Shown: one piece after another, positions 1 to 5,754 of the stretch
How the letters are laid out: each line of letters begins with the position of its first letter
How positions within the stretch are numbered: the stretch's first letter is position 1
Source of the DNA: Brevundimonas sp. UBA7635
Lineage (GTDB): Bacteria; Pseudomonadota; Alphaproteobacteria; Caulobacterales; Caulobacteraceae
Direction: 5' to 3'
Length of the DNA stretch: 11,973 nucleotides
NCBI GenBank assembly: GCA_002483865.1
Contig: DLIT01000005.1
Coordinates: 1-11,973 of the forward strand
Made by a program: the position numbers and the translations under genes
Notes under the pieces: model-generated
What the model was told of the DNA's origin: nothing
The model's database searches: none
Seen by the model: only the letters and a program-made list of their open reading frames with translations

Positions 1-393
1 CGCTCAGTGGGGCTGGTCTGGGATCCGTTTGGGCGCTCCGCGATGCGGCTTGAACGCGCCGAGCGCCGGGCCGAGCAGGCCGAGGCTGAGCGGCTGGCGC
101 GCCAGCTGGAGGCTGAGGGGGCCATCAGACGCGCACGCTCAGAAGCCAAGGCGCATGAAGCCTTGCAACAGGTGGCCGTGGTGACGGCCGGATATGAACA
201 GAGAGCCAGGGAGGCCGAGGATGCCGAGACGCCTTTGGATGGGGATCGTGCTGATCGCCTGCATGGTCATGATCGCGAGCTGTGCCGCCTCGCCATCCAG
301 CTTGCCGGTTGCACCGCCACGCCTGTCGCTGCCGGAATGGCTGAGCCGCCCCTGTCGGCTGAGCCAGTTGCCGTCCGATCCCGCTCAGGCTGA
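1..393 (+). CDS. Rz-like inner-membrane spanin (i-spanin), 5'-truncated by window edge
   Basis: The frame is open at base 1 and ends at TGA 391-393, so the start and the expected N-terminal membrane segment lie upstream. The visible part begins with a GLVWDPFGRS-like stretch. It continues into an Ala/Glu/Arg-rich coiled coil of about 65 residues, then a conserved-looking tail with HDRELCRL and a second Cys (GC). This order of membrane anchor (missing here), periplasmic coiled coil and Cys-containing tail is what I associate with Rz-like lysis proteins of alphaproteobacterial phages. In the family, i-spanins link the inner membrane to the outer-membrane Rz1 lipoprotein and fuse the two membranes during lysis. 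The neighbour supports this: a lipoprotein gene overlaps it in the +1 frame, the classic nested Rz/Rz1 arrangement. It could belong to a prophage, a remnant or a gene transfer agent lysis cassette. The family call is from pattern recognition, not a search. Confidence 0.62.
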   Translation, partial: RSVGLVWDPFGRSAMRLERAERRAEQAEAERLARQLEAEGAIRRARSEAKAHEALQQVAVVTAGYEQRAREAEDAETPLDGDRADRLHGHDRELCRLAIQLAGCTATPVAAGMAEPPLSAEPVAVRSRSG

Positions 394-568
394 TCTGGAG
401 CGGACCTATATGGCTCGAGGTGCGGATCTGGTGGCATGTGACATGGCGCGCCGGATGGCGGTCGATATCCTGCTGGAAGAGCGAGCCCTGTATGACCTCT
501 GGAGCCTGGAGCTGGCCCGTGCCCGGCAGAAATTGCCCGGCAGGGCGGCAAAAACTGCCGCTGACTGA
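221..568 (+). CDS. Rz1-like outer-membrane spanin lipoprotein (o-spanin)
   Basis: Encodes 115 aa starting MPRRLWMGIVL, a basic start followed by a hydrophobic stretch and a lipobox IASC with the lipidated Cys at residue 21. After the Cys comes a Pro-rich segment (PVAPPRLSLPEW), a PC...LP motif, and a helical region with an internal Cys (ADLVACDMARR). This is the usual look of Rz1/LysC-like o-spanins, although 115 aa is long next to lambda Rz1. A longer frame opens at ATG 194. I prefer ATG 221 because AGGGAGG at 208-214 sits 6 nt upstream and because the signal peptide then starts cleanly with Met-Pro-Arg-Arg. The first 173 bases overlap the i-spanin frame and the rest runs beyond it, so the gene is overlapping rather than fully embedded. 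The product would sit in the outer membrane and pair with the Rz-like protein. A host lipoprotein is the main alternative. Confidence 0.62.
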   Translation: MPRRLWMGIVLIACMVMIASCAASPSSLPVAPPRLSLPEWLSRPCRLSQLPSDPAQADLERTYMARGADLVACDMARRMAVDILLEERALYDLWSLELARARQKLPGRAAKTAAD

Positions 569-665
569 GCCGGGAGGCACATTCTGCCGGGCGTCGATCG
601 GGTTGCGCCAAGGGTAGAAGCTTGAATTATTTCAGTAAAAATATTTCTAGCTGCTTTCAGGCTTC

Positions 666-680
666 TGGCCTGGCCGTTGC
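666..680 (+). promoter_or_regulatory. Sigma-54 (RpoN) promoter of the first flagellin gene
   Basis: The sequence is TGGCCTGGCCGTTGC. It has the -24 GG at 667-668 and the -12 GC at 679-680, exactly 12 bases apart as sigma-54 RNA polymerase requires, and it fits TGGC-N7-TTGC. The expected transcription start is about base 691, giving a leader of about 70 nt before ATG 761. Late flagellin genes in Caulobacter are known to be RpoN-dependent and activated by FlbD, so the location fits well. No other sequence in this 192-bp intergenic region looks like a better promoter. Confidence 0.8.
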
Positions 681-689
681 AGGAGAGCC

Positions 690-712
690 TGCCGAGCAGA
701 AAGCTCCCGGCA
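690..712. promoter_or_regulatory. Candidate FlbD-type (ftr-like) inverted element or leader hairpin
   Basis: TGCCGAG at 690-696 and CCCGGCA at 706-712 form an imperfect palindrome just at or after the predicted sigma-54 start site. In RNA, CTGCCG (689-694) can pair with CGGCAG (709-714). Other CCCGGCA/TGCCGGG copies lie upstream at 522-528, 536-542 and 585-591, and one precedes the propeller gene at 2865-2871. Caulobacter flagellar sigma-54 promoters are known to use FlbD sites placed away from the core promoter, sometimes downstream of it. I do not recall the consensus well enough to score these copies, and the 7-mer is GC-rich, so chance is possible. Confidence 0.35.
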
Positions 713-718
713 GCCAAA

Positions 719-739
719 ATGGCGTCGGACATCGTCTGA
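719..739 (+). other. Tiny upstream ORF in flagellin leader with duplicated start context
   Basis: ATG 719 opens a six-codon frame (MASDIV, then TGA 737-739) in the leader of the flagellin mRNA. The 13-mer CAGCCAAAATGGC around it (711-723) is repeated exactly at 753-765 around the real flagellin start. The two ATGs are 42 bases apart and therefore in frame, separated only by the TGA. The upstream copy has no Shine-Dalgarno sequence, whereas the real one follows AAAAAAGGA. The repeat is directly visible. Translation of the small ORF is conjecture. Confidence 0.4.
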
Positions 740-760
740 AGACAAAAAAGGACAGCCAAA

Positions 761-1525
761 ATGGCTAACAGCATCAATACGAATCACGGCGCAATTGTTG
801 CGCTGCAAAACCTGAACGCCACCAACCGCGACCTGAACGTCACCCAGAACCGTGTCAACACGGGTATGGCTGTGTCGTCGGCCAAGGACAACGGCGCAAT
901 CTTCGCCATCGCTACCAATCAGCGCGCCGAAATGGGTGCCCTGAACGCCGTGAAGCAGTCCATGCAACGCGGTCAGTCCCTGGTGGACGTAGCCCTGGCA
1001 GCGGGCGACACTGTCGTCGCCGCCTTGACCGAAATGAAGACCTTGGCCGTTGCCATCGAATCCGGCGGCAGCACCGAGACGCTTGCCGCTCTGAACGCAG
1101 ACTATGCCGCTCTGCAAACGGAAATCGACAGCGCCCTGGCCGGTGCCAACTTCGACGGCGAAAACCTCTGGACTGCTGCTGGTACTGTTCTTTCCGATAC
1201 CGCGGGCACGACCTTTGCTATCGGTGGCGTGACCGCCGATGGCACGCCAGCCGGTGCAACCGCAGCGGAAGTTGAAGCCGCCATTACGGCCTTTACGGCG
1301 GACATGGCTACGCTGGGTACCCAGTCGAAGTCGCTGGAGCGTCAGATCACCTTCACCTCGAAGATGCAGGACGCCCTGGAAGTCGGTATCGGCAACCTGG
1401 TTGACGCCGACCTCGCCAAGGAAAGCGCCAAGCTGACGGCCCTGCAAACCAAGCAACAGCTGGGTGTGCAGGCTCTGTCGATCGCGAACCAGTCGAGCTC
1501 GATCCTGCTCGGCCTGTTCCGCTAA
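761..1525 (+). CDS. Flagellin (254 aa, FljK/FljL-like)
   Basis: Filament subunit, exported by the flagellar type III system and polymerised outside the cell. The N-terminal D0/D1 helices (about residues 1-140) carry typical alphaproteobacterial motifs: SINTNHGAIVALQNL, an RVNTG turn, KDNGAIFAIATNQRA and ANFDGENL. The C-terminal D1/D0 helices (about 180-254) carry NLVDADLAKESAKL and QALSIANQSSSILLGLFR. Between them the variable region is only about 35 residues, so the protein lacks the large outer domains of enteric flagellins, as in Caulobacter. The start is ATG 761 with AAAAAAGGA about 8 nt upstream. Expression is predicted from the sigma-54 promoter at 666-680. The gene is followed by a GC-rich hairpin and then FlaG. 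In Caulobacter, flagellin mRNA is also controlled through its leader by FlbT/FlaF; whether that applies here is inference. Confidence 0.97.
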   Translation: MANSINTNHGAIVALQNLNATNRDLNVTQNRVNTGMAVSSAKDNGAIFAIATNQRAEMGALNAVKQSMQRGQSLVDVALAAGDTVVAALTEMKTLAVAIESGGSTETLAALNADYAALQTEIDSALAGANFDGENLWTAAGTVLSDTAGTTFAIGGVTADGTPAGATAAEVEAAITAFTADMATLGTQSKSLERQITFTSKMQDALEVGIGNLVDADLAKESAKLTALQTKQQLGVQALSIANQSSSILLGLFR

Positions 1526-1532
1526 GTTGAGC

Positions 1533-1564
1533 GCGGGGGCAGGGTCCTGCGGCCTCGCCCCCGC
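1533..1564 (+). terminator. GC-rich hairpin after flagellin (terminator, attenuator or mRNA stabiliser)
   Basis: GCGGGGGC (1533-1540) pairs perfectly with GCCCCCGC (1557-1564). An inner AGG/CCT pairing with one bulged base extends the stem to about 11 pairs. No T-run follows, so it is not a canonical intrinsic terminator. Lying between a very highly expressed flagellin and FlaG, it more likely protects the flagellin mRNA 3' end or reduces read-through into flaG. Confidence 0.45.
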
Positions 1565-1583
1565 CGTCTCACGATAAAGAGGG

Positions 1584-1600
1584 ACGCGACCTGGTCGCGT
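1584..1600 (+). other. Short perfect hairpin directly before the flaG ribosome site
   Basis: ACGCGAC-CTG-GTCGCGT is a perfect 7-bp stem with a 3-nt loop. It ends at base 1600, immediately before AAGGG (1601-1605), the apparent flaG Shine-Dalgarno, which stands only 2 nt from the ATG. The stem could stack next to the ribosome site and modulate flaG translation. Chance formation in GC-rich DNA is possible. Confidence 0.35.
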
Positions 1601-1607
1601 AAGGGAA

Positions 1608-1880
1608 ATGACCGACAACGTCATCAGAGTACCCGGCGTATCCATCGCAGCGCATGAGCTGCAAGCTCCTGCCCAGCCCAATCTGGCACCGCAGGTGTCG
1701 GTTGAAAGTCTCGATAGTCAGCCACGCCTTGCCATCGAGCAGGGGCCCAGCGGCTTTGTCTATAAGGTTCTGGACCGCTCAACCGGCGACGTCATTCGCC
1801 AGATCCCGCACAAGGTCCTGGCTGATCTTGCCGATGACCCGGCCTATGACGCGGGCGGCGTGATCAAGACGTCGGCCTGA
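1608..1880 (+). CDS. flaG: FlaG family flagellar protein
   Basis: A 90-aa protein. Its C-terminal half has the FlaG family core: GFVYKVLDRSTGDVIRQIP followed by KVLADLADD (about residues 49-75). The first 45 residues are Pro/Gln-rich and probably disordered. FlaG proteins sit beside flagellin genes in many bacteria and affect filament length and filament capping; the molecular role is not settled. The start is ATG 1608 with AAGGG unusually close (2 nt). It lies 82 bases downstream of the flagellin with no visible promoter of its own, so expression probably comes from read-through past the 1533-1564 hairpin. Placement between two flagellins strongly supports the family call. Confidence 0.9.
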   Translation: MTDNVIRVPGVSIAAHELQAPAQPNLAPQVSVESLDSQPRLAIEQGPSGFVYKVLDRSTGDVIRQIPHKVLADLADDPAYDAGGVIKTSA

Positions 1881-1908
1881 TTTCGTCGACAAGGTCGCCA
1901 TTTAACGT

Positions 1909-1927
1909 CGCTGCCGTCCGGGCAGCG
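1909..1927 (+). terminator. Hairpin after flaG (weak terminator candidate)
   Basis: CGCTGCC (1909-1915) pairs with GGCAGCG (1921-1927) across a 5-nt loop. The following bases (GCGATTTGATGTTCC) are only mildly T-rich, so termination is uncertain. It lies 29 bases after the flaG stop and upstream of the second flagellin, where a transcript boundary is expected. Confidence 0.35.
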
Positions 1928-1945
1928 GCGCGATTTGATGTTCCG

Positions 1946-2006
1946 TTAACCATACGATCAGGATTCCGGGCAATAATGGCTTCCAGAAGCTTAACTGGGG
2001 CTAGAA
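1946..2006 (+). promoter_or_regulatory. Upstream region of second flagellin: possible CtrA half-sites, no sigma-54 match
   Basis: TTAACCAT at 1946-1953 and a second TTAAC at 1991-1995 resemble CtrA half-sites, and GATTC near 1962 is a CcrM methylation site (GANTC). GCTAGAAG at 1999-2006 resembles a Caulobacter -10 element but lies almost on the start codon. The only sigma-54-like string, TGGCTTCCAGAAGC near 1978, has GG-GC spacing one base too short. The two flagellins therefore appear to be driven differently. All of this is weak motif reading. Confidence 0.22.
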
Positions 2007-2009
2007 GCC

Positions 2010-2837
2010 ATGACCAATAGTGTAAACACAAATGCGTCCGCGCTGATCGCGCTCCAGAATCTGAACTCCATCAACTCGCGGCTGTCCGACACGCAGAACC
2101 GTATCTCGACCGGCCTGAAGGTCGGCGGAGCACGGGACAATGCGGCGACCTGGGCCATAGCCCAGAACCAGCGCGCAGATAGTGGCGCACTGGAATCGGT
2201 CAAGACCAGCCTGGACCGCGCCACCTCCATCGCAGATGTCGCCATGGCGGCCGGCCAGCAGATTTCGGATCTGCTGATCGAGCTGCGCCAGAAGGCAACC
2301 GCGGCTTCGGACCCGTCGGCCTCGCTGGCGACCCGTACGGCCTATAACGACGAGTTTCAGACCCTGCTTCTGTCGGTGGCCTCATTCGCCGCCAACGCCT
2401 CCTTCGATGGCGAGAACATCTTGAACGGGGCGGAGACCGACGACCTCGAATTCCTGGCCAACGCCGATGCGTCCGAGACCATCCTGATGTCGCGACAGAA
2501 CCTGTCGCTGGCCGGGCTGGGCCTGGGTGGGGCGATCGACCTGCTTGACGAAACCAATGCGGCCGCAGCCCTGGGGGCCGTCGAAGCGGCCTTGACTACC
2601 ACCACGGCCGCTCTGGCCGAACTGGGTGCCCAGTCGAAGCAGATCGGCAATCACACCACCTTCGTGACCAAGCTGATGGATTCTTTGGAAACCGGCATCG
2701 GTAACCTGGTGGATGCCGATCTGGCGAAGGAAAGTGCTCGTCTGCAGGCTCTGCAGGTCCAGCAGCAACTGGGTTCGCAGGCCCTGTCCATCGCCAACCA
2801 GTCGCCGCAGATCATCCTGTCGCTGTTCAAGGGCTAA
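2010..2837 (+). CDS. Second flagellin (275 aa)
   Basis: Filament subunit with the same architecture as the first flagellin. The N-terminal helices carry SVNTNASALIALQNLNSIN, NRISTGLKVGGARDNAATW and NASFDGENIL. The C-terminal helices carry NLVDADLAKESARLQALQ and QALSIANQSPQIILSLFKG. At 275 aa it is about as long as Caulobacter flagellins, about 270 aa. It differs from the first copy by a longer central region (about residues 140-200) and by ending in a Lys-Gly tail after SLF instead of Arg. The start is ATG 2010, with only a weak GGGG (1997-2000) upstream. Multiple non-identical flagellins that contribute to different parts of the filament are normal in Caulobacterales. It may correspond to FljJ, inferred only from its position next to the large protein that follows. 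Confidence 0.96.
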   Translation: MTNSVNTNASALIALQNLNSINSRLSDTQNRISTGLKVGGARDNAATWAIAQNQRADSGALESVKTSLDRATSIADVAMAAGQQISDLLIELRQKATAASDPSASLATRTAYNDEFQTLLLSVASFAANASFDGENILNGAETDDLEFLANADASETILMSRQNLSLAGLGLGGAIDLLDETNAAAALGAVEAALTTTTAALAELGAQSKQIGNHTTFVTKLMDSLETGIGNLVDADLAKESARLQALQVQQQLGSQALSIANQSPQIILSLFKG

Positions 2838-2900
2838 GGACCGCCTTTCCCGGAACTGATCGGTCCCGGCAGGATGGACTTTCGCGCCGACCGGATGATT

Positions 2901-2917
2901 TTAAACCGTTTATTACC
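2901..2917 (+). promoter_or_regulatory. AT-rich CtrA-like box upstream of the propeller gene
   Basis: TTAAACCGTTTATTACC stands out as AT-rich in GC-rich surroundings, 40 bases before the GTG start. It resembles paired CtrA half-sites (TTAA-N7-TTAA), but the second half (TTACC) is one base off in spacing. Early and middle flagellar genes of Caulobacterales are commonly CtrA-controlled, which makes the location reasonable. Evidence is weak. Confidence 0.25.
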
Positions 2918-2936
2918 AAAGCGGGACTATAGCCTG

Positions 2937-2960
2937 ATGGCGGAGCAAGGCCGCCTGTGA
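2937..2960 (+). other. Seven-codon upstream ORF ending on the start codon of the propeller gene
   Basis: ATG 2937 opens MAEQGRL and stops at TGA 2958-2960. That stop overlaps the GTG start 2957-2959 as GTGA. A GGGA lies 10 nt before this ATG. The overlap geometry is the usual one for translational coupling or leader-peptide control, but such a short frame can arise by chance. Confidence 0.3.
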
Positions 2961-5650
2961 TCAACAACAGCTATCTTCTTGGCTTGTACGGTGCGACCTC
3001 GACCTCATTCTACGGGTCGAGTGGCACTTCGGTGCCTGTAAAGAAGCAGCCGACAGCGCCCTGGGCCGCGGCTGCGCCCAAAGCCACGCAGTCGGAGCTG
3101 CTGCGCGCGGCTTTGAGTGGCCGCCGCTTCATCAATGAAAACGATGCCCGGCTGGACCTGATAGGGGCCAACAGCAGCGATTATCGCAAGATTTTCTCGA
3201 TGTACCAGGGGCTCTCCATGCTGGAGGCCCTGGCAGAGCGTGGCACGGCCAAGGCCGTAAGTGCCCTGGAACGGGCCCAACTGGCTCGGCGGATGGAAGC
3301 GGGTCTGACCGAGATCAAGGCCTATCTTGGGTCTGCCGATCTTGAGGGCGTTCGCCTGATCGAGGGCCAGTCCCAGGCCAAGGCCCAGACCTCGGCCGCA
3401 GTGCCTCGGGCATCCCAGCTCTATTCGACCGGTATTCTTCATACCGGCAGCCTGACCGCAGAGGTCGAGGCCTTCCAGGGCGATGTGCGCTTTGGCATTT
3501 CGGTCACACGAGGCCAGACCCAGCAGACGGTCGCAATCGACCTGTCAGAGATGGGTGCCACGCCGCGCACGCTGTCGTCGGTCACAGCCCATATCAATAG
3601 CAAGCTGGAAGCTGCAGGCTTTGAAACCCGCGTTGGCCGCGAAATGGTCGAGGAGGAGCCCCGGACCCTCAAGGTGGGGGACAAGACGATTACCTTGCCG
3701 TCGCGCGGCGAGAGTTGGGCCCTGAACGTGCGCGGCAGCTCGGTCGAGACGGTGCAGTTCCTGCCTGCCGTCACATCCAATGCCGTCTATGTCGTCCAGG
3801 GCGACGGGACGGGCCAACAGGAAGTGCTCAAGTTTCAGGAAGGTGTGACCTTCAACGCCGCGCACCAGCCACAGTGGGTCGAGGGCCAGATCGCCAAGAC
3901 GGCCCTGCCCGCAGGGGTCGACTCGGTCCGCGCCAGCGCCATGGCACCAGACGGCTCGGTCTGGATGGTGGCCAATGTTTCCGAGGGCTTGGACAACCAG
4001 CCGATCAAGGGCACCAGCGACGTCGTGCTGATGAAGATGGATTCGGCGGGCAAGCTTCTGTTCAGCAGGGCCTTGGGGGCGGCGGATATGGCCACGGGAT
4101 ATGCCCTGGCCGTGGACGATGACGGCCGCGTCGCCGTGGCTGGTTCGGTCGTCGGTGGCCTGCTGCCCGGTGCCCATGTCACGGACGCGCGAGAAGCCGA
4201 CAGCTTTGTCTCGGTCTATGCCGCTGACGGCACCGAACAATGGACCCAGCGTCGCGGTGCCAAGGCAGCAGATGAGGCCACGGCGGTCGCCTTTGGCGAA
4301 GATGGACGCATCCATGTGGCGGGGCGGGCCAAGTCGGCCATGCCAGGTGGCTCGGTGGTTGGTGGCTGGGACGGCTATGTCCAGAGCTTCAGTGAAACCC
4401 AGGCCCACAGCCTGGCCCCCTTGCAGCCGCTTATGCAGGGCACGACCCAGTTCGGCACCTCGGGCGACGACAGTGTCCAGGCCATGACCACGCTTGGCGA
4501 CAAGCTCTATACCGCCGGGGTCGAGAACGGCCGGCTGGTTGTGCGCAGCTTCCAATTGGGCGCGGGAGGACCAAGCCTGCTGTCGCAAAGGGATCTGGGC
4601 AGTATCGCTGGCGGCGAGATTTCCGGCATTTCGATCGAGAATGGTCGCGTCATCCTGGCGGGACAGACGCGCAATGAAGGGCTGGATATAGGCCAGACCA
4701 ACACCGCGCACAGCGGGGGCATGGACGCCTTCGTGGCGGTGTTGTCGGCTGACCTGACTGCCTCGGCGGGCGATCGCCTGACCTATGTCGGGGGGGCTGG
4801 CAATGACACGGCCACCGACGTCAAGATTGTTGACGGCAAGGTCTGGCTGACCGGGATTTCTGACCGAGCCCTGACCGCCAAGGATGAAGACCCCTCACGG
4901 GGCTATCTGAGCCGTATCGACCCCGACACCGGGGCGGTGGAGTGGACCCAGACCTGGACGTCGGACGGCCTGCAGGCCCGGCCTTCGACCCTGGTGGTAG
5001 CCAAGGACGGGGCCAGTATTCTGGATCGCCTGGGCTTGCCGACCGGCGTGCTGAACCAGGGCGATTCCCAACGGCTGATCGATGCCACGTCGCTGAGGGC
5101 CGGGGACCGCTTTTATGTGACTGCCGCCAACTCGGGACGCGAAGTGGCCATTACGATTGATGCCAAGGATACCCTGCGTAGCCTGGCCACCAAGATCGAG
5201 CGCGCGGCCGGACGGAACGTCAGCGTCACCCTGACGACGGAACGCGACCAGGCTACTGGTCTGGAAGCTGGCGAGCGCGTGACGGCGGGGGGCGTGCAAC
5301 GGCTGACCATCACGGCGACTGACGGTCAGGCGGGCGTGATCTTCAGGGCAGGGGAGGCGGGGCGTGATGCCCTGGGCGGACTGGGTTTGTCGCCGGGCTA
5401 CGTGGGTCCAAAGGCCTCTGACATTCGCACGGTCGGCATTGATCTGCCCTCTCGGCTGAGCCTGGATACGGCAGAGGATGCCAAGGCGGCGCTGGATATA
5501 CTGGCGGCCGGTGTCCGGTCTCTGAGGGACGCCTATTCGGCCCTGGCACCAGCGTCCAAAACGACCTCTGTCAAGGGCGGCACGGTGCCTGTTTATCTGC
5601 AGAACCAGATCGCCAATTATCAAGCGGCCCTGGCCCGACTGATGGGCTGA
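2957..5650 (+). CDS. Large flagellar protein with central beta-propeller and flagellin/hook-like ends; probable FlaEY homologue
   Basis: An 897-aa protein with no signal peptide. Residues about 45-135 are helical (DYRKIFSMYQGLSMLEALAE and onward), reminiscent of flagellin/FlgL N-terminal helices. Residues about 160-230 and 705-815 look like hook/flagellin inserted beta domains (FGISVTRGQ...INSKLEAAG; AGDRFYVTAANSG...DALGGLGLSPG). Residues about 320-675 contain at least four SBBP-like propeller blades of the form D-x-F/V-V...G...A...DDGRVAVAG. The C-terminus (about 833-897) is helical and flagellin-like (LDTAEDAKAALDILAAG). Caulobacter has a large flagellar regulatory/assembly protein, FlaEY, which I recall lying near a flagellin gene. 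Position and size fit, but I could not align it, so I give no symbol. The GTG start has AAGG 6 nt upstream. The protein is probably exported with the filament or acts in its assembly. Confidence 0.72.
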   Translation: MINNSYLLGLYGATSTSFYGSSGTSVPVKKQPTAPWAAAAPKATQSELLRAALSGRRFINENDARLDLIGANSSDYRKIFSMYQGLSMLEALAERGTAKAVSALERAQLARRMEAGLTEIKAYLGSADLEGVRLIEGQSQAKAQTSAAVPRASQLYSTGILHTGSLTAEVEAFQGDVRFGISVTRGQTQQTVAIDLSEMGATPRTLSSVTAHINSKLEAAGFETRVGREMVEEEPRTLKVGDKTITLPSRGESWALNVRGSSVETVQFLPAVTSNAVYVVQGDGTGQQEVLKFQEGVTFNAAHQPQWVEGQIAKTALPAGVDSVRASAMAPDGSVWMVANVSEGLDNQPIKGTSDVVLMKMDSAGKLLFSRALGAADMATGYALAVDDDGRVAVAGSVVGGLLPGAHVTDAREADSFVSVYAADGTEQWTQRRGAKAADEATAVAFGEDGRIHVAGRAKSAMPGGSVVGGWDGYVQSFSETQAHSLAPLQPLMQGTTQFGTSGDDSVQAMTTLGDKLYTAGVENGRLVVRSFQLGAGGPSLLSQRDLGSIAGGEISGISIENGRVILAGQTRNEGLDIGQTNTAHSGGMDAFVAVLSADLTASAGDRLTYVGGAGNDTATDVKIVDGKVWLTGISDRALTAKDEDPSRGYLSRIDPDTGAVEWTQTWTSDGLQARPSTLVVAKDGASILDRLGLPTGVLNQGDSQRLIDATSLRAGDRFYVTAANSGREVAITIDAKDTLRSLATKIERAAGRNVSVTLTTERDQATGLEAGERVTAGGVQRLTITATDGQAGVIFRAGEAGRDALGGLGLSPGYVGPKASDIRTVGIDLPSRLSLDTAEDAKAALDILAAGVRSLRDAYSALAPASKTTSVKGGTVPVYLQNQIANYQAALARLMG

Positions 5651-5698
5651 TCCTATCCCCAGAACGGTAACGCTGATGGGGGCAGCTTGCTCTTTAGG

Positions 5699-5728
5699 TT
5701 GACGCATCGGCCTCGGCAGGGGTTATTG
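5699..5728 (+). promoter_or_regulatory. Candidate housekeeping promoter for the 5755-6866 gene pair
   Basis: TTGACG at 5699-5704 matches the Caulobacter and E. coli -35 box well. TTATTG at 5723-5728, 18 bases later, is a modest -10. This places a start site roughly 20 bases before ATG 5755. The spacing is longer than the 10-14 bases typical of Caulobacter sigma-73 promoters, so the -10 assignment is uncertain. Confidence 0.38.
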
Positions 5729-5754
5729 AGAGCAACATTGGCGTCAGGTTCTGT

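Noticed and set aside
545..561. GCGGCA-AAAAC-TGCCGC hairpin at the end of the o-spanin gene as a terminator
   Set aside because: It lies inside the coding sequence before the stop and no T-run follows on either strand.
647..1681. A 344-codon open frame on the minus strand over the first flagellin
   Set aside because: Antisense to a certain flagellin, Gly/His/Arg-rich with no family features.
1978..1992. Sigma-54-like string TGGCTTCCAGAAGC before the second flagellin
   Set aside because: The GG to GC distance is 11 rather than the required 12, and the -12 element is not TTGC.
2838..2866. GGACCG...CGGTCC inverted repeat after the second flagellin as a terminator
   Set aside because: Only 6 bp with a 17-base loop and no T-run; too weak to call.
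3545..4711. A 388-codon open frame on the minus strand inside the propeller gene (and a 270-codon one at 4895-5707)
   Set aside because: Low-complexity composition, no motif, and the opposite strand has a coherent propeller protein. These are antisense shadows.
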